Notes: generated by a model not told the origin, from the letters alone. A DNA stretch of 64,000 bases from Branchiostoma belcheri (GCF_001625305.1 NW_017804020.1:1412545-1476544), one strand, 5' to 3'; positions 1 to 13,205 are shown, numbered from the stretch's first letter. A program made the numbers and translations.

Positions 1-2
1 AG

Positions 3-2062
3 ACAATGTCAGACAGGCAACCACTACCGAGGATCCAAGACATCTTGAACCGCCTGAAAGGAAGCACCTGGTTTTCCGTCCTGGATCAGGGTAAGGCCTA
101 CCATCAAGGCTACATGGATGAGGAAAGTCGGGAGTTCACGGCGTTCGTTACTCCATACGGCTTGTACGAATGGGTTCGAATTCCCTTCGGTCTTAAGAAC
201 GGACCTCCAGCATATCAGAGACACATGGAAGAGGTATTAGAAGGCCTGAGCCACGTGATCTGTGAACCCTATATGGACGATACCATGGTCCATAGTGACA
301 CGTTTTGAATCCCATGTTGAGCGGAACAGGAGGGTCTTACGTCGCCTTCAGGAGCACGGGTGCAAGCTTAAACCAAAGAAGTGCATCATGTTCAGGCGGC
401 AAGTGAGATACGTGGGGAAATTAGTAACTGCTGAGGGCTACACCATGGACCCCGAGGACACGGCAGCTGTCAATGCGCTGAAGGAGAAAACACCTACCAC
501 AGTGGGGGATGTGCGGAAGCTGCTGGGATTCCTTGGGTACTACCGGACATACATTAAGAACTTCAGTCAGATTGCCAAGCCCCTGTATGATTTGCTGTCA
601 AATCATGCCCCAAAACAACCAATCAAGTGGACAGAAGAACACCAGAGAATACTCTGCCAACTCACGGAACAGCTGACTAGCCCACCAGTGATGGCATACC
701 CAGATTTCGAGCGACCCTTTGTACTGCACACTGATGCATCAGCTCAGGGTCTCGGTGCTGTATTGTACCAGCAAAGTGAAGGGAAGCTGCGGGTAATAGC
801 CTATGGATCGAGGACCCTGACTCAGGCGGAGAAGAACTACCACCTCCATTCAGGGAAGCTCGAGTTTCTCGCCTTGAAGTGGGCTGTCACTGAAAAGTTC
901 CGGGACTATCTGTACTACGCACCATCGTTCGAAGTGTATACCGACAATAACCCCCTCACCTACGTTCTGAGTACAGCCAAGTTGAATGCGACAGGTCACC
1001 GATGGGTGGCAGAGTTGGCGGACTATAACTTCAGCATCAAGTACCGACCTGGGAAAGCCAATGCAGACGCAGATGTGCTGTCAAGAGTACCACGCCCAAG
1101 TCCAGGAGATGCTGAGCGGTTTATGGCTACCTGCACAGAAGAAGTGAGTGGTGATGTACTGAGTGCCACCACCCAGGCCATGCAGGCGGTTGATCAAGGA
1201 GATGCCACATGGATAAGTGCTATCACTACGAACATTGACAGTCTACCACCTGAAGATAAGAGTGCAAGTATGGGACCATTGAGCAAGAAGGAGATCGGTG
1301 AAGCACAACGTCGAGACTCAGCCATTAGAAAGGTAATTGAACTGAAAGAAGAAGGGAGGAATCCCACTACCCGAGAGAGGCAAGACAACTCATTCGGTAC
1401 AAGAGAGTACATGCGGGAGTGGAAAAGGCTTCAGATCGATGATGAGGGCATTCTCCGCCGGAGAGCTGGTCCAGTTCTGCAAATAGTGCTTCCAAAGGAC
1501 TATAGAAACATTGTATACCAAGAACTACATGACAAAATGGGCCATCTGGGAGCAGACCGGGTTGTCAGCCTGGCAAGACAACGGTTCTACTGGCCAAAGA
1601 TGCAGAGAGACATAGTTGAATACTGCACCTCCAAGTGTCAGTGCATTAAGCGCCGGAAGCCAAACATTCCAGACAAAGCTCCACTTACTAACATCATCAC
1701 CACTGAGCCGCTACAACTGGTGTCTATTGACTATGTCCACCTTGAAAGGAGCAAAGGTGGCTACGAGTACATTCTGGTGGTTGTGGACCATTTCACACGG
1801 TTTGCTCAAGCATATGCCACCAGGAATAAGGCAGGGAGAACAGCAGCAGAGAAGCTCTTCAATGACTTCATTCCTAGATTTGGGTATCCTCTCAAGATTC
1901 ACCATGATCAAGGAGCGGAGTTTGAAAACAGGTTGTTTCAACGCCTACATCAGCTGAGTGGAGTGTCGCCCTCGAGAACAACTCCCTATCACCCCCAGGG
2001 AAACGGTCAAGTGGAGAGGTTTAATCGGACTTTGCTAGCGATGTTACGTGCTCTCCCAGAAT
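3..2062 (+). pseudogene. gypsy-type pol polyprotein (RT, RNase H, integrase), frameshifted and gapped
   Basis: Pol of an LTR retrotransposon, which copies element RNA into DNA and inserts it into the genome. The RT palm motif YMDD is at 270-281. RNase H follows at about 718-1080, with acidic residues in a HTDAS motif (Asp codon 733-735) and a YTDNN motif (Asp codon 943-945). The integrase zinc-binding region spans about 1528-1645 (His codons near 1528 and 1543; Cys codons 1624, 1636, 1642). The catalytic triad is Asp 1729-1731, Asp 1906-1908 and Glu 2014-2016. The frame changes by one base in a run of four T (303-306) just past YMDD, ending the first frame with TGA at 306-308; this could be a real mutation or an assembly error. 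The C-terminus is lost in the N gap. Confidence 0.88.
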
Positions 2063-2589
2063 NNNNNNNNNNNNNNNNNNNNNNNNNNNNNNNNNNNNNN
2101 NNNNNNNNNNNNNNNNNNNNNNNNNNNNNNNNNNNNNNNNNNNNNNNNNNNNNNNNNNNNNNNNNNNNNNNNNNNNNNNNNNNNNNNNNNNNNNNNNNNN
2201 NNNNNNNNNNNNNNNNNNNNNNNNNNNNNNNNNNNNNNNNNNNNNNNNNNNNNNNNNNNNNNNNNNNNNNNNNNNNNNNNNNNNNNNNNNNNNNNNNNNN
2301 NNNNNNNNNNNNNNNNNNNNNNNNNNNNNNNNNNNNNNNNNNNNNNNNNNNNNNNNNNNNNNNNNNNNNNNNNNNNNNNNNNNNNNNNNNNNNNNNNNNN
2401 NNNNNNNNNNNNNNNNNNNNNNNNNNNNNNNNNNNNNNNNNNNNNNNNNNNNNNNNNNNNNNNNNNNNNNNNNNNNNNNNNNNNNNNNNNNNNNNNNNNN
2501 NNNNNNNNNNNNNNNNNNNNNNNNNNNNNNNNNNNNNNNNNNNNNNNNNNNNNNNNNNNNNNNNNNNNNNNNNNNNNNNNNNNNNNNNN
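2063..2589. other. assembly gap (527 N)
   Basis: Unknown bases inside the retrotransposon, directly after the integrase catalytic glutamate region. Any open frame read across it is meaningless. The real length may differ from the N count. Confidence 1.
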
Positions 2590-3067
2590 TGTTCTCTAGT
2601 GGATTAAGAGGTGACATTCTGAAGATTACACTATAATGCATCAGTTTAGGGGAAGAAAGAAAGCTGTGATTTCTTTGTGTATTAGTAAGTGGACGAGTTG
2701 TTCAGCCATGTTGTTAAGTAATATAGATGCTAGTATGCATTTATCTCTTCTGTATGGAAGTAGAATATTATCTTATATCAGTTTGCTACTGTAGAAGTCA
2801 GTGCCTTCGCGATGTTTGAAATGTACGTGCAAGTTACGTAGTAGAAAAATGCAGTCTTGCTGTAGTTAAGTTTAATTCAATAGTCAAAGCGGTTCTTAGG
2901 GCAGTTCTAACACTCTTTACTTTGTTGTACAAGTTAAAAATATTTTATTCGAATTCACATAGATGTAGCTATAGAGAAGTTTCGAGTTAACAGTTCTACA
3001 TGTTATTTACAACAGTTCAATATTTATTGTCAAATGTCGGGACGACATCTCAGCCAGGGGGGGCGTG
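2590..3067 (+). other. retrotransposon 3' non-coding region with candidate polypurine tract
   Basis: No reading frame of note lies between the gap and the LTR. A purine run (AGGGGGGG, about 3056-3063) sits just before the LTR start, where the primer for plus-strand synthesis is expected in LTR elements. No env-like frame is visible, although the gap could hide some coding sequence. Confidence 0.55.
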
Positions 3068-3313
3068 TGTTGCCATGTAGAAACACCCCCTTTAGGATAA
3101 TGGTTTGATCCGATGTACGCATGCGTACTGCGCAGTTGGTTTGAGAGAACAAAGAATACACTCAGTCGTCTCTATGCTCTGGCTTCGCTGGTCGTAATTG
3201 CGTTGTCATCTGGAATAGGAACTGTGATCTGGAACGAGGATTGGTAGGGTAACATATACACTCCATCTTCCAGTTGTCAGTTTCGAATTCACCCTGTTTG
3301 TTGGCTCCTTACA
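3068..3313 (+). repeat. 3' LTR of the gypsy element (about 246 bp)
   Basis: The segment starts TGTTGCCATG and ends CTCCTTACA, the usual TG...CA boundaries, and directly follows a G-rich purine run. It holds a CpG-containing core (ATGCGTACTGCGCAG) and an AACATATACACT stretch that could serve as a TATA-like element. Boundaries are inferred, as the 5' LTR is not in the window; 3066 is an alternative start because TGTG precedes. Confidence 0.65.
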
Positions 3314-4506
3314 GTACATCTTGAAAAACATTACCATAATTTTCTGTCAAACTGCTTTGAATTTCTCACATTCATCCTCAGTAAGATCTAGGTCATCAGC
3401 AGGTATCCCGAGGCATATTTCCAAAGAAGGAACCTTAGATCCTGAACCCCCTCCAGGTTTCTCACGCCCCCTGCTGGGCACTTCCCACCTTCTAATCACC
3501 CCAACAAAGGAAGCCATTGTGTTTTATAATTACCAACGATTATGTGATTACCTTTTGTCCCACCTCTGAGTTATTGTCTGTGGTAATTCAGGTGTCTCTA
3601 AGGTAAATTGTTTAGCATTGCTTGCTTTTTTTCTACAATGTCTTTTGCTGAATGTAAGCATACTACTTGTATAGCTGTGTATAGGGTGCCTTGAACTTCT
3701 AAAGGTGTACTACTTGGAAGGACTTTTAGGACAAATATGTAGGATAAGGAAATGATGTATAGACGTTTTACACTATTGTGACTGCATTATCCTTGGAAAC
3801 TAAATCATGCTACTATAAAGCCTAAAATATGGAGGATGATAGCAAAAAACACCATAAGTATTCAGTGAAAACTGCCTTGTGGCCTCTGGTGAGATTTGAC
3901 AGCGATGGCAGATATGGGAGAATTGTTTGGCTGGAACATTTTACCTATATTGTATCTCTCAGTTCCTCTGGGCTAGCAATTGTAATTCTGCTCAGTACAG
4001 TATGCCTTGAGCACTGCATATTCGCTTAGACCTTTGCATCCACAGAACTGTCAAGGGAATATATGGAGCCTATTAGGGAGTTAGAGAACCAACAGCTTTC
4101 AGTACCAAGGCCGTTGCAAATTTGCGAATGTTTTAACAATGTTTTGCCTCCAAGGCCATCGGAGTCGTGATGGTATCACACCATTCCCAGCGATATCAGA
4201 ACTTGTTTTGAAAGCCAAGGTGAAAGTCACAAAGCGGGTGTTATCTATTTCCCCAGCTTTATTGAGGAGAGGCTCAATCTGTAGTTTGAAGGGGAAAGAG
4301 TAGGAGCAAGTCAGTGACAGGCCGCTGATTTGGATGAGCGATAGTTATGCAAGGAGAGAATTGACGCCGAGGCAATCGTGATTCCAGTTGAAGCCGTGGA
4401 GCCGGGTCACTGTGAGGAGAATAACAATGTCCAGGTTGGGATGATTTTCAGGAGGATGAATACTCTTCTCTATGATGGTAGACACCATATTTTGAAATTC
4501 CCGGTC
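3314..4506. other. non-coding, nothing recognised
   Basis: AT-rich sequence with only short, unconvincing reading frames. I see no splice-flanked coding segment and no repeat with clear termini. Confidence 0.6.
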
Positions 4507-4697
4507 GCGAAATTTCAGGGTCTGAGAAAAATGGAGGTGTTCATAGAATTATATGTTCGCGGTGGTGGCAGGTGCAGGAAAAAGGAAGTCGAGGAATTAT
4601 TTGTTAATCAGTAATCATAAGTTCACGGTACAGAAGTGACTCTGAAAACCGTGAACATACAAGTACCACAAAAATATCAGGAATTACGGTAGTCCGT
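4507..4697 (+). repeat. dispersed repeat, copy 1 (second copy at 13420-13595)
   Basis: Collinear similarity with 13420-13595: both contain AATTTCA...TCTGAG, then a GGAGG/GGACAT stretch, a GGCAGGTGCAGG-like block, TTCAC(G/A)(G/A)TACA, GTGAACATA and GGAATTAC(G/A)GTA in the same order. The copies are clearly diverged and differ by indels. The family is not identified. Confidence 0.6.
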
Positions 4698-6785
4698 GTA
4701 TTTCACAGCCTAAGTAATACCAGTAGATAGCTGGATAGACAAAATAAATAGTCTTATTTATTGCTTCTGAATAGAAATACATGGAGTCCCAGTGAACCTT
4801 GCAAGGATGGACTTTTTACATAGAATCAAGGTACTATATGTTTGCGCTATGTGATAAAAAGGTACAGAGTGTGTTGAGAAAGTCAATTGTTGGTAGAGAA
4901 TTTGGCAGAAGTTGGAATAAAGTTTGCGAGAACTTGAGTGTTTTTAATGTGATAGGAAGAGTATAGTTCACAGAAAGGTGGGGGGGGGAGGAGAATAATG
5001 ACTTCTCAGATGTGAAGTAATTTGGATAATAGGCACCTGTCTGCCTCGATTTTCTACCTAGTGATGTGGATAATGACCTCTGGAGCTGCAGAGGTCACAA
5101 GGTGCCTTGTTCAGGCAGGGGTGGGGAGGGGGCAGGAGGATAAAGAAGTCATCCCACCAAGGTTAATTGTCATAATGACTTATCCTACCGGGATTGGGAG
5201 TCTGACCTCTGACACCTATGGCCTATTGTTGGCTTTATTGGATGAAGCTGTTCTTGTGCTTACTAGTATATCCTGTAAACTTTTGTGTGTGCTTGGGTCA
5301 GTGGCTAAAAAGAAGGGCGCAAGAGGTCAAAGTTTATGACACCTTTGGCCTTTTTCATTACCCTTTTCTGGGAGGAAGCACTTAAAAGTTTTTTATGGAA
5401 GAATGCTATCAGACTTCCGCTTAGATGCTGTAAAGATGAATCCTTTGCTAGTGACTGCCCTGTGTAATGTCAAATGCTTCAGCAGTAAAAATACGGTAAT
5501 AAAACACGACTTCTTCATACGCGAAAACTTTTGACATATCGATTTTGTCAGACGTTAATTCTGTGAATTTTTAATCTGCATACCCCTGTAACTGCTCAAT
5601 ACAATTATGTCATGATTGCTGTGTGGCAGTGTTTTATTAATCTTCACAATTTTGGAGATTATTGTATTTCTGCTGCTAGATGGGTGACATTAGAAGTAAA
5701 TGTCATACCAGGAAAAGTGATTAACTTGTGAATACCATATATAAGTCACCGACAGTTGTCACATTTGATTTAATATCTGGACAAGAAAGCTAGATAGATG
5801 GCTCAAGTCAGAACTGTAACGAAGTTGATATTTTGTCTCAAAGACATGGAATGTTACGAGAATAAAAGACACTATGACAGCAATACATACCTATTACAAG
5901 TAAGGACAGGGTTGCTACAAAGGAAGACAGTACATAAGATTTAAAAGAAAGAGGTCCCATTCCAACATGTTGTTATTCCCCCCTGCACTTTCCACATGGA
6001 ACAGTCCGTGCTCCATGCATCCATGCTCCAGCAGTGAAGAAGCAGCAAACATCAATTCAATAAAAATGCCACCACCCCAAACTGCCAGCAACAGGAGTAC
6101 TTTATTATTTCCACTTTGGCAAGTCTTGCACTATGTATGCCAAGGAGATAGTCATTGAATAAGCTCTAGTCAGGTGTGTGAATTATTAGGGAGGGCAGGT
6201 CTGTTTGAAAGCCAAGGCTGTGCGCTGTATTCCTGGCATGCCCACTGCAGTAGAGGGATTAGAATAATCCCTGGAGGATGGGGCACATGCAGCAGCTGGG
6301 AGATTCAGACCTGCCCCTGCTCTACAAGGTAATGTGGGGAAGGCTAAATTGTTCTTAGGTCATGGCTCCATCTCTCTAAGGTATATTACATTGGGTAAAG
6401 AGGGGGCCTGTAGGCATATACACTATATTAGAAAAGAAAGCACTGACTGTATAAGAAATCTGTAGCAATATATGGGAGAGGTGAAATTGTTCTAGAGTTA
6501 TTGTATCATTATTATAGCATCTTTATAAGGTATTTTAGCAGAAAGAAAGAACCTTATCCTCGTACTAGACAGATCTTTAAGAAGGAAGCAGATTTTATCT
6601 TGCACTTCAATGTGTCCTTGGTCTGTCCTAAAGTTATTTTCTAGTCCATCTAGTTGTTGTGAGAAATGAGTGCATACGGCCGGTAGTACCAACATTATCT
6701 TGAAATAGGGGTGGTCACGTTGGTTATATTACAAATTCTAGTGTGCATCAAGTTGAACAGGTCTGCTTTATTATGTAGGTTGTGG
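4698..6785. other. non-coding, nothing recognised
   Basis: It includes a G run near 4980 and a G/A-rich patch near 5120-5140. No gene, RNA gene or bounded element is supported. Confidence 0.55.
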
Positions 6786-6907
6786 TTAGCCTGGGTGCCA
6801 TCCATTTTGTAACAGGGCTCCTTTGCACTCGCTACGCTGAAAAATGTTTGGGTTTACCGTTAGCGAGTGCAAAGGAGCCTGTTGCAAAACGGATGGCACC
6901 CAGGCTA
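6786..6907. mobile_element. TAGCCTGGG-type MITE (copy 1)
   Basis: Terminal inverted repeats TAGCCTGGGTGCCATCC and GGATGGCACCCAGGCTA, with further inverted similarity inside (CTCCTTTGCACTCGC and GCGAGTGCAAAGGAG). An 8-bp direct duplication, GGTTGTGG, lies on both sides. The 8-bp target duplication and lack of coding capacity suggest a non-autonomous hAT-like element. Confidence 0.8.
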
Positions 6908-7103
6908 GGTTGTGGCATACTTGTGGTAGAATAAAGTACTGAAGGAGAAACTGGCATGGAATGCATTCCGTGCTAAAAAATGTTTGGGGTGGCGAGTGCA
7001 AAGTAGCCCGTTACAAAACGGATGGCACCCAGGCTAGGCTGTGGCATACTTGTGGTAGAATAAAGAACTGAAGAAACTGGCATGGAATGCATTCAGTGCT
7101 GTG
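6863..7103. repeat. tandem duplication of the right half of a MITE plus its flank (period 129 bp)
   Basis: The right arm of the element at 6786-6907 and its downstream flank are repeated: GGATGGCACCCAGGCTA occurs at 6891 and again at 7020, each followed by GGCATACTTGTGGTAGAATA and then TGGCATGGAATGCATTC. The units differ by several substitutions and a small indel, so the event is not very recent. It came after the MITE insertion, since the target duplication was copied too. Confidence 0.8.
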
Positions 7104-10100
7104 AGGTACTGTGGGAATTGACAGATACTGGAACTAAAGGAGGAATGAGAAAGAGCAGAACAGGGACAAGTCTGGTAATGATCAGGCTTCTGGTAATCTG
7201 GTCCTTTTACAGTCAGGATATCCCTGTGATGAATAGAGTGTCTAAATTCTTTGTACTGAGTACAGTTTAGACTGATGGACTGATCTGGGGTAAAATGTCC
7301 CCAGAGAAGTCACTGTTATCTTGGTTTTGATTTGTGTGACTTTCCAACAAGGGAAAGACTCTCCCAACCTGAGCTAATCCTCTGTGTTCTTGGAATTATA
7401 AATCAAGAACTCTCTCCCAGAAATAATATATTGAGAAGTTTATTGCAAATCCTTGCCGGAGGGCTAATTGCAAGAACATGATAACAAAAATAAACAGTAA
7501 AAATAATAATAAGTAATGCTAATGCTACTTAAGATATACATTTGTAGTTACTGTTGGGTTATACTGATATGTTATGGATATAATAAATGAATTGCAAGTT
7601 ATATAATATAAGTACATACATTAAAATGTACATGTACATATACATGTACATGTGCCTAGAATTATTTGAAAAAAAGAAAGTAGTGACAGTCACATAGAAC
7701 ACAAAATTTGTTTAATGTGAAGCTGAGATATTAAAGTTAAGTAGAAACTGAGACATGGTTACAAAATACTAAGAAATTGTTTATTGAACCACCCCCCTCC
7801 CACTCCCATGTTCACCTTTATAATAGAAGTTCTAATCTTGTAAAGACCACCAGCAATTTCCAGACCTTTTAGAAAACTCATATTATCAGTCATAAACCTC
7901 TCAAACTGGATTAGCCCGGTTGCAACATGTTACCATAAAAATTGATATTATCTTCAACCAATATGCCGGTACCTCATAGCAGCGTTGTTATCAGGAGGAA
8001 CATAAAGATTTCTGCCAGGATTGCCTTTTAACCGTTCGACCATTTGAAATTGGAAGGGAGGTTTGAAGATTACAGGTATCATAGAATATGCAGTGCAGGG
8101 GTGTACTTTTAATGGGGGCACTCAGGCAGGGCCTTCTGATGTGGTTTGGTTGACCTAGTATTCTATTCATGTAACCCAGTTGCTGTGTAATTGGCTGTGG
8201 GAAGACCTGACAAGTATGGAATGCCAGTGCCATGATATATTGGTGGTGTGGTGATATATGGTGCTGTGCAGTAGGATGGTAAGGACTGTTATGCCCAAAC
8301 AAAATGGGGATGCACTGCCACAAGATGGCCAAGGAAAAAACACTTGCCTAGAAATCTCTTCAAATTTCAATTTAAATGGGTAGTCATAAGACTATACAGG
8401 GCTTGGTGTTGCAGTATGGTCCAAATACCAACTTGCCCTGACATCTATCAAATATGAAATGTCCCAAACCAATCTTAATCTTATCATGGTACTTACTGCT
8501 GAATAGATAATTATCTTTGATCTGAATGTTTTATTTTATGTTATGGGCAGGTAATGTTATCATTCTTGCAGTATCTCTCTCTTTGTCTATCAAGTTTAAT
8601 GTCAGACTCTGTTATTCCCCATGTTCCGAGGGTTAGACGTGCTTGCACACTGATGCTGGGGCTTGATGGTAGCTAGCCATTTGCCTCTGTCCTGTGGTTC
8701 TTGTGCATAGCAAATGTCAATACCCCTGCGTGGGTTAGAGTCTTGGCAACTTCACTGGCCAGCCACTCGGTGTCCCAACATTAGTAGTATAGGAATTAGG
8801 AATGTATTTTCCTCTTTAAAAAAGTACAAAAAAATGTATTTGCTGTTGATGTTTAACAACAGAAATGAAACTTAGCAAAAATGTACTTTCTGATAACCAA
8901 GGCTACATAAGTGCTGCAATCCTTCAGCCATGCTTGAAGAATAGCTCATCTTGTTATCTGTATAACTGATAAGCTAGCTGAGATAGCCTACAGCAGATGA
9001 TAAAAGGCCATTTCTGGGAATTGGTTACCGATGTCGTATTAACTATTCATGACTCCTCCATGCATTAGTCAGCATAATGGCTACTCCTAACAACTTCCAA
9101 TGCAGTTTTAAGGAGTGGAAGTGCTGTAGTTTGGGCCATTTGTGGACAGGTTGTACGATAGTATCATAAGATTGCCCACAAGCAGTTTATCACAATATCA
9201 CCTTTACTCTAGGAAAGAGGGCTGATAAACAATCAAGTTATTTTGAATATTAGTAATTAGCCTACTTTGCTTTTTAGAACTCAAGAAAATGTAAATATGT
9301 CTATTAGATTTGGGAGTGACTATTAACATTTTTATGCCTTGGAGACATAAAAGTTGTATATGGGACTGGGAGGTATATGCTTGCCTGTTAGGTAAATGTA
9401 TTTTACAGGTTGTAAAAAAAGATCATACGATAACAAAATTGCAATTAAAAGTACATGTAGATCCTTTTGAGTACTTTGGAAGATTTGCTTTATTGAGATG
9501 CCATGGAGTCAATGGACAGGTGTATTACTTTCATTGCACATACAAAACATGATTCGAAATCATCACGAAATAGGCTTGTGTTTCCTACTATTTGTGCTTA
9601 TATGAAAAAGGTTATATGAAAAATGTTGAATATGATGGATTTAATGGTTACAATTGCGGCAGGATATATGTCACACAACAGGTGTGGACACATGTACACC
9701 TGTAGTATTGTACCTGTAACTTGTTCACACCCGTATCTGCATTACTAAAGTTGTACATAACTGCTATTCAGTGCCAAACAGCATTGCAGGTACAGTTGTA
9801 TGGTATGTGGTAGTGGATGGTCACATTACGTCAACTGAAACCCTAGTCCTACATATCCAACTCCAAACTTTGCTTACTGTGTATATAAAGCCATCCTGCA
9901 TGACTTGTGTTTTATACAACTTAATACCCGTAGCTTCCTGTACAAGTAGAATGTATTCTTACAGCTATAATATTACACATGTAAGAGCAACTGGTAGATA
10001 AAGCTTTTTCACGGTGATAAACCTGTAAAAGTTGTCTTATGTACCTGTTTGATTCGCTTTCTTAACACCTGTCGGAAGCATGCCAGACAACTTAAGTGCC

Positions 10101-12793
10101 GTTAATTAAGTATTAATTTCTTTATCAGTATATAGGGTGTAGCATTTCTCTTTTCCTCTTCCATCAATATACCTGGAGAACCAGATAGGCCTGAGACTGA
10201 GACATCGGACTGTTTGTCCTAATGAGATCATTGATTGAAAACAAGAACACTGTGCTACTGTTAAACAAGGGTGTAATTTTAGTTTCAAGATGGTAGGTTA
10301 TACTTTATCTTGTGTGCTAACAGTCTGTCTTGTGCAATAAACTACATGTATATATTTAGTGTCAACTTCTCTTAACATGGGTGACTGGCTATAGCTAGTG
10401 TCCTGTCCTTCAAGTCAGCCACCCTCTTGTGTATTGAGAAAACTCTATTGATACTGACCTATGTACTAGTTAGCAGCCAGTCATTCATCATTGCAGGTTT
10501 TACCATTGATTTTTGTTGGCACTAATAATTGGTGCGGCCAGCTGCCTCCGCTAATGAGGCGCTCCTATGACCCAGTTTTGTCCTTCAATAGGCCCGACTC
10601 TTTGCAGCCAAGGTCTGAATGACAAAGCTGACATATCACCAGTAAGGAGTAATCATCCCATGGCACTACCAGGCAATTCATTAGGAGCATCCTGGCTAGA
10701 ACAGGGGATTCTTCATGGTCTTATTTGTGGTCTAAGGCCATTTCTGTCAGGTAAAAGCCACCCTAACTAGCTCATGCATTACTCATGTGGATGACATGTG
10801 GATGACATGTTCTTGACATTTGAAAGACATTTTTGGTTTAACACCTGCATAAAGGCAGAATGCTGATACAGATGGTGACCACATATAATATATGTACTGA
10901 AAAAGTATTCTTTTAGTATTAATTGCCATGAAAGTCAGGTAAAAGTCATAAAATACATCAAAATTAATCTAATCAAATGGCAAGTTGGTTATTTCTGTGA
11001 ATAAAGGCTAAAAAGAAGTTTAGAAGCAATTAGACAAATCTTTAAGAGCAAAATTATATTTGTATTTTGAAATGGATATTGTAATTGATGTGCAGCACAT
11101 ACATCCTTTTGATGAATCTCTGGTATTGTACACATAATGTCCTTGGTTGTCTGGTCTCTTGGCTTTAAAACTTCCTTACGGCCTGTGTGTATTTACCTGC
11201 TGGAACGTTTATAAGCCTTAGAGACGGTGGCTAGTAAAATGGACTCTTGTACGTCCTATCCTGAGAGCCAACAACTACTACATTTAGCTGAACATCTTGG
11301 CAAAGTTTGTGTGAAAGTCAATCAAGTAGCTGAGAAATCTGGGCCGTGTTTCTCTCAGGGGAGTGCTATCTGTTTCCTGAACTTGACCTGAACATGCCCC
11401 GGGCAGACACCAGGCAGACAGTCAGTCATTCAGGGAAGTGAGGCACCAGGCGTGGGCTGGTGACGGAGATAGCAGTGCCGCCACACTTGATTTGAAGTCC
11501 GCTGCTATGTGACATTGTTTGGCAGAAGCTGTTCAGGGCTAACCAGTAACAGTAGAGTCTCGGCGCCTCCGGAGAAAGTGATATTTCCTCAGCGACTGAC
11601 GTATTCATCGAAGAATGCAGAAAGAATGCGGTGATGTAACTTAGTATTTGCCCACCTGTATAGGGTGCGGATTCTTAACTGCCAGCCTACCACGCCCCTC
11701 GTAACCCCCTAGTGTTTAGGGTCAGTGGTAAGCTGTGTGCTTAGGTATGAAGTGTGGTGTCAGTTACGCAGTCTCACGTTTGATTGGACTGTGACAGCAT
11801 GCAGGTACACCAGGTGTGATCTCACCTGAAAAAGGTAGGCAACAGACACAATGGTTCTACCGAGCTTCTAAACAGCCTGACAGTTTTGAAACTGCACAGT
11901 AAAGCAGGGCGTGTTTGACAAGGTTTGTCTGGTAATTATACACTTGCAGAGAGACTGATAATTAGGAGAGTTAGCAAGTCGGGACATGCTGTGTTCTACT
12001 GTTTACTCTATTACAGGTGTAGCACTCATTGATGGTTAAGTACGTGGAAAGGTAAGCTGAAAACTGCTGTGTTCCTGCAGTGTAATCTTCTAGAAGTCTA
12101 CTTACCGGTACTACAATGTAGAGAGACTGATGACTGTGTTTAGGGAGTACTAGTATATCAGTGTACAGGTAGGAGTGAAAGATTGACTAGATGACATCCA
12201 TGCTTTTTTGGAAGGTTCCATTATCTTCAGTTCAGGCATTTTTTTTGGAAGGACCCATTTTCCTTACCAGAACTATAGAAGGACACATTTCATACATGTA
12301 TCCAGATGATGCATTTCTAGAAAAGATGTAAGATGAATCCGTAATATTCTTTGTTTTCCAGTGTTCTTTGATAGAGTAGTCACCCAAGGTCTTGTGTTGG
12401 TTTGTAGTGGCAAGCCCTGTTCTCTCCAGCGGAAAAGCAGACAGCTATTTATGCTCTGTAAACTCTTATAGCACTGTTCAAACTTTGAAACAGAAGTGCC
12501 ATGATCCCAGACTCTGTGAACATAGTTGCACACCAGACTGAATGCTGGGAAAACGTGTCTGTAGTACCCGTCACAGGTGGTTGGTCCTCGCTAGTTTACA
12601 GAAGTGCTGGTGTGTGAAATAACTGAAACAAACTGGAGGACCACATTGTGTTGATATATACCAGATAGGGTACTCAGTCTACTGGCCTGTTTGTAAAGAT
12701 AAGACAGTATTTGTTTTGATGCTGCTCTCAGTCTTTTACCACAAAGAAGTCTTTGTTTTCTTGGTCTCTGTCCTCCTAAAGTTGTAAGGTCAC
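7104..12793. other. non-coding, no gene recognised
   Basis: The segment contains a palindromic ACATGTACATATACATGTACATGT cluster near 7630-7652 and a three-fold CATGTGGATGA repeat near 10785-10810. Around 11400-11640 the sequence is richer in CpG and could hold a non-coding first exon or regulatory DNA of the downstream gene, but no signal proves this. Confidence 0.5.
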
Positions 12794-13205
12794 CAGGGTT
12801 GGACAAGTCCCATTGCCCACTTGCCCAGGGCAAGTAAAAGCACTATTCGGGCAAGTGAATATCCCTCTGTACTTGCCCGATTGGGCAAGTACATTTTTGG
12901 GATGTGGCATTATGCCCCAGTGTTTGGAGCAAAATCTCTCATCATTTTCGCGTAGTGTATTCACATAATATGATTTTTTTGTCAGAGAACCATTTGCAAG
13001 TCTCAAACCTCCTTACTTTGGGAAATGCTGGTCAGGCATAGAGCAATATAGCATGCTTTTTTTACTGAAAAAAATTTCCTTGCGGTAAAAATGTACGTCA
13101 CTTATATTTTGCATTGGGCAAGTGAAAAGTTGGTTCGGGCAAGTAGAAATGACCATGTACTTGCCCAATAGGGCAAGTGGATTTTTGAAAACTTGTGCAA
13201 CCCTG
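12794..13205. mobile_element. hAT-like non-autonomous element built on a GGGCAAGT word
   Basis: Outer ends CAGGGTTGGACAAGT and ACTTGTGCAACCCTG form imperfect terminal inverted repeats of the CAGGGTTG hAT type. The word GGGCAAGT or its complement ACTTGCCC appears many times near each end and is scarce in the middle. GGTCAC occurs next to each end and may be a degraded or partial target duplication. Length 412 bp, no coding capacity. Confidence 0.7.

Larger units (their letters stand above)
1..3313 (+). mobile_element. Ty3/gypsy LTR retrotransposon, 3' part
   Basis: The segment runs from inside reverse transcriptase through RNase H and integrase to an assembly gap, then a non-coding stretch, a purine run and a TG...CA-bounded 3' LTR. 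The RT-RNaseH-integrase order is that of Ty3/gypsy elements; Ty1/copia has integrase first. The 5' LTR, gag and protease would lie left of the window, so LTR-to-LTR identity and the target-site duplication cannot be checked here. Apart from one frameshift the coding part is open for about 2 kb, so the insertion is probably fairly young. Confidence 0.9.

Noticed and set aside
2021-2641. Long frames on both strands across the N run
   Set aside because: They are made of unknown bases.
7620-7665. ACATGTACATATACATGTACATGT cluster as a regulatory site
   Set aside because: The same palindromic word recurs across the window (for example near 31535 and 35814), so it is low-complexity background of this genome.
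8620-8800. Possible SINE (tRNA-like words, GGGTTAGAGTCTTGG)
   Set aside because: No second copy, no A/B box pair at correct spacing and no tail or target duplication.
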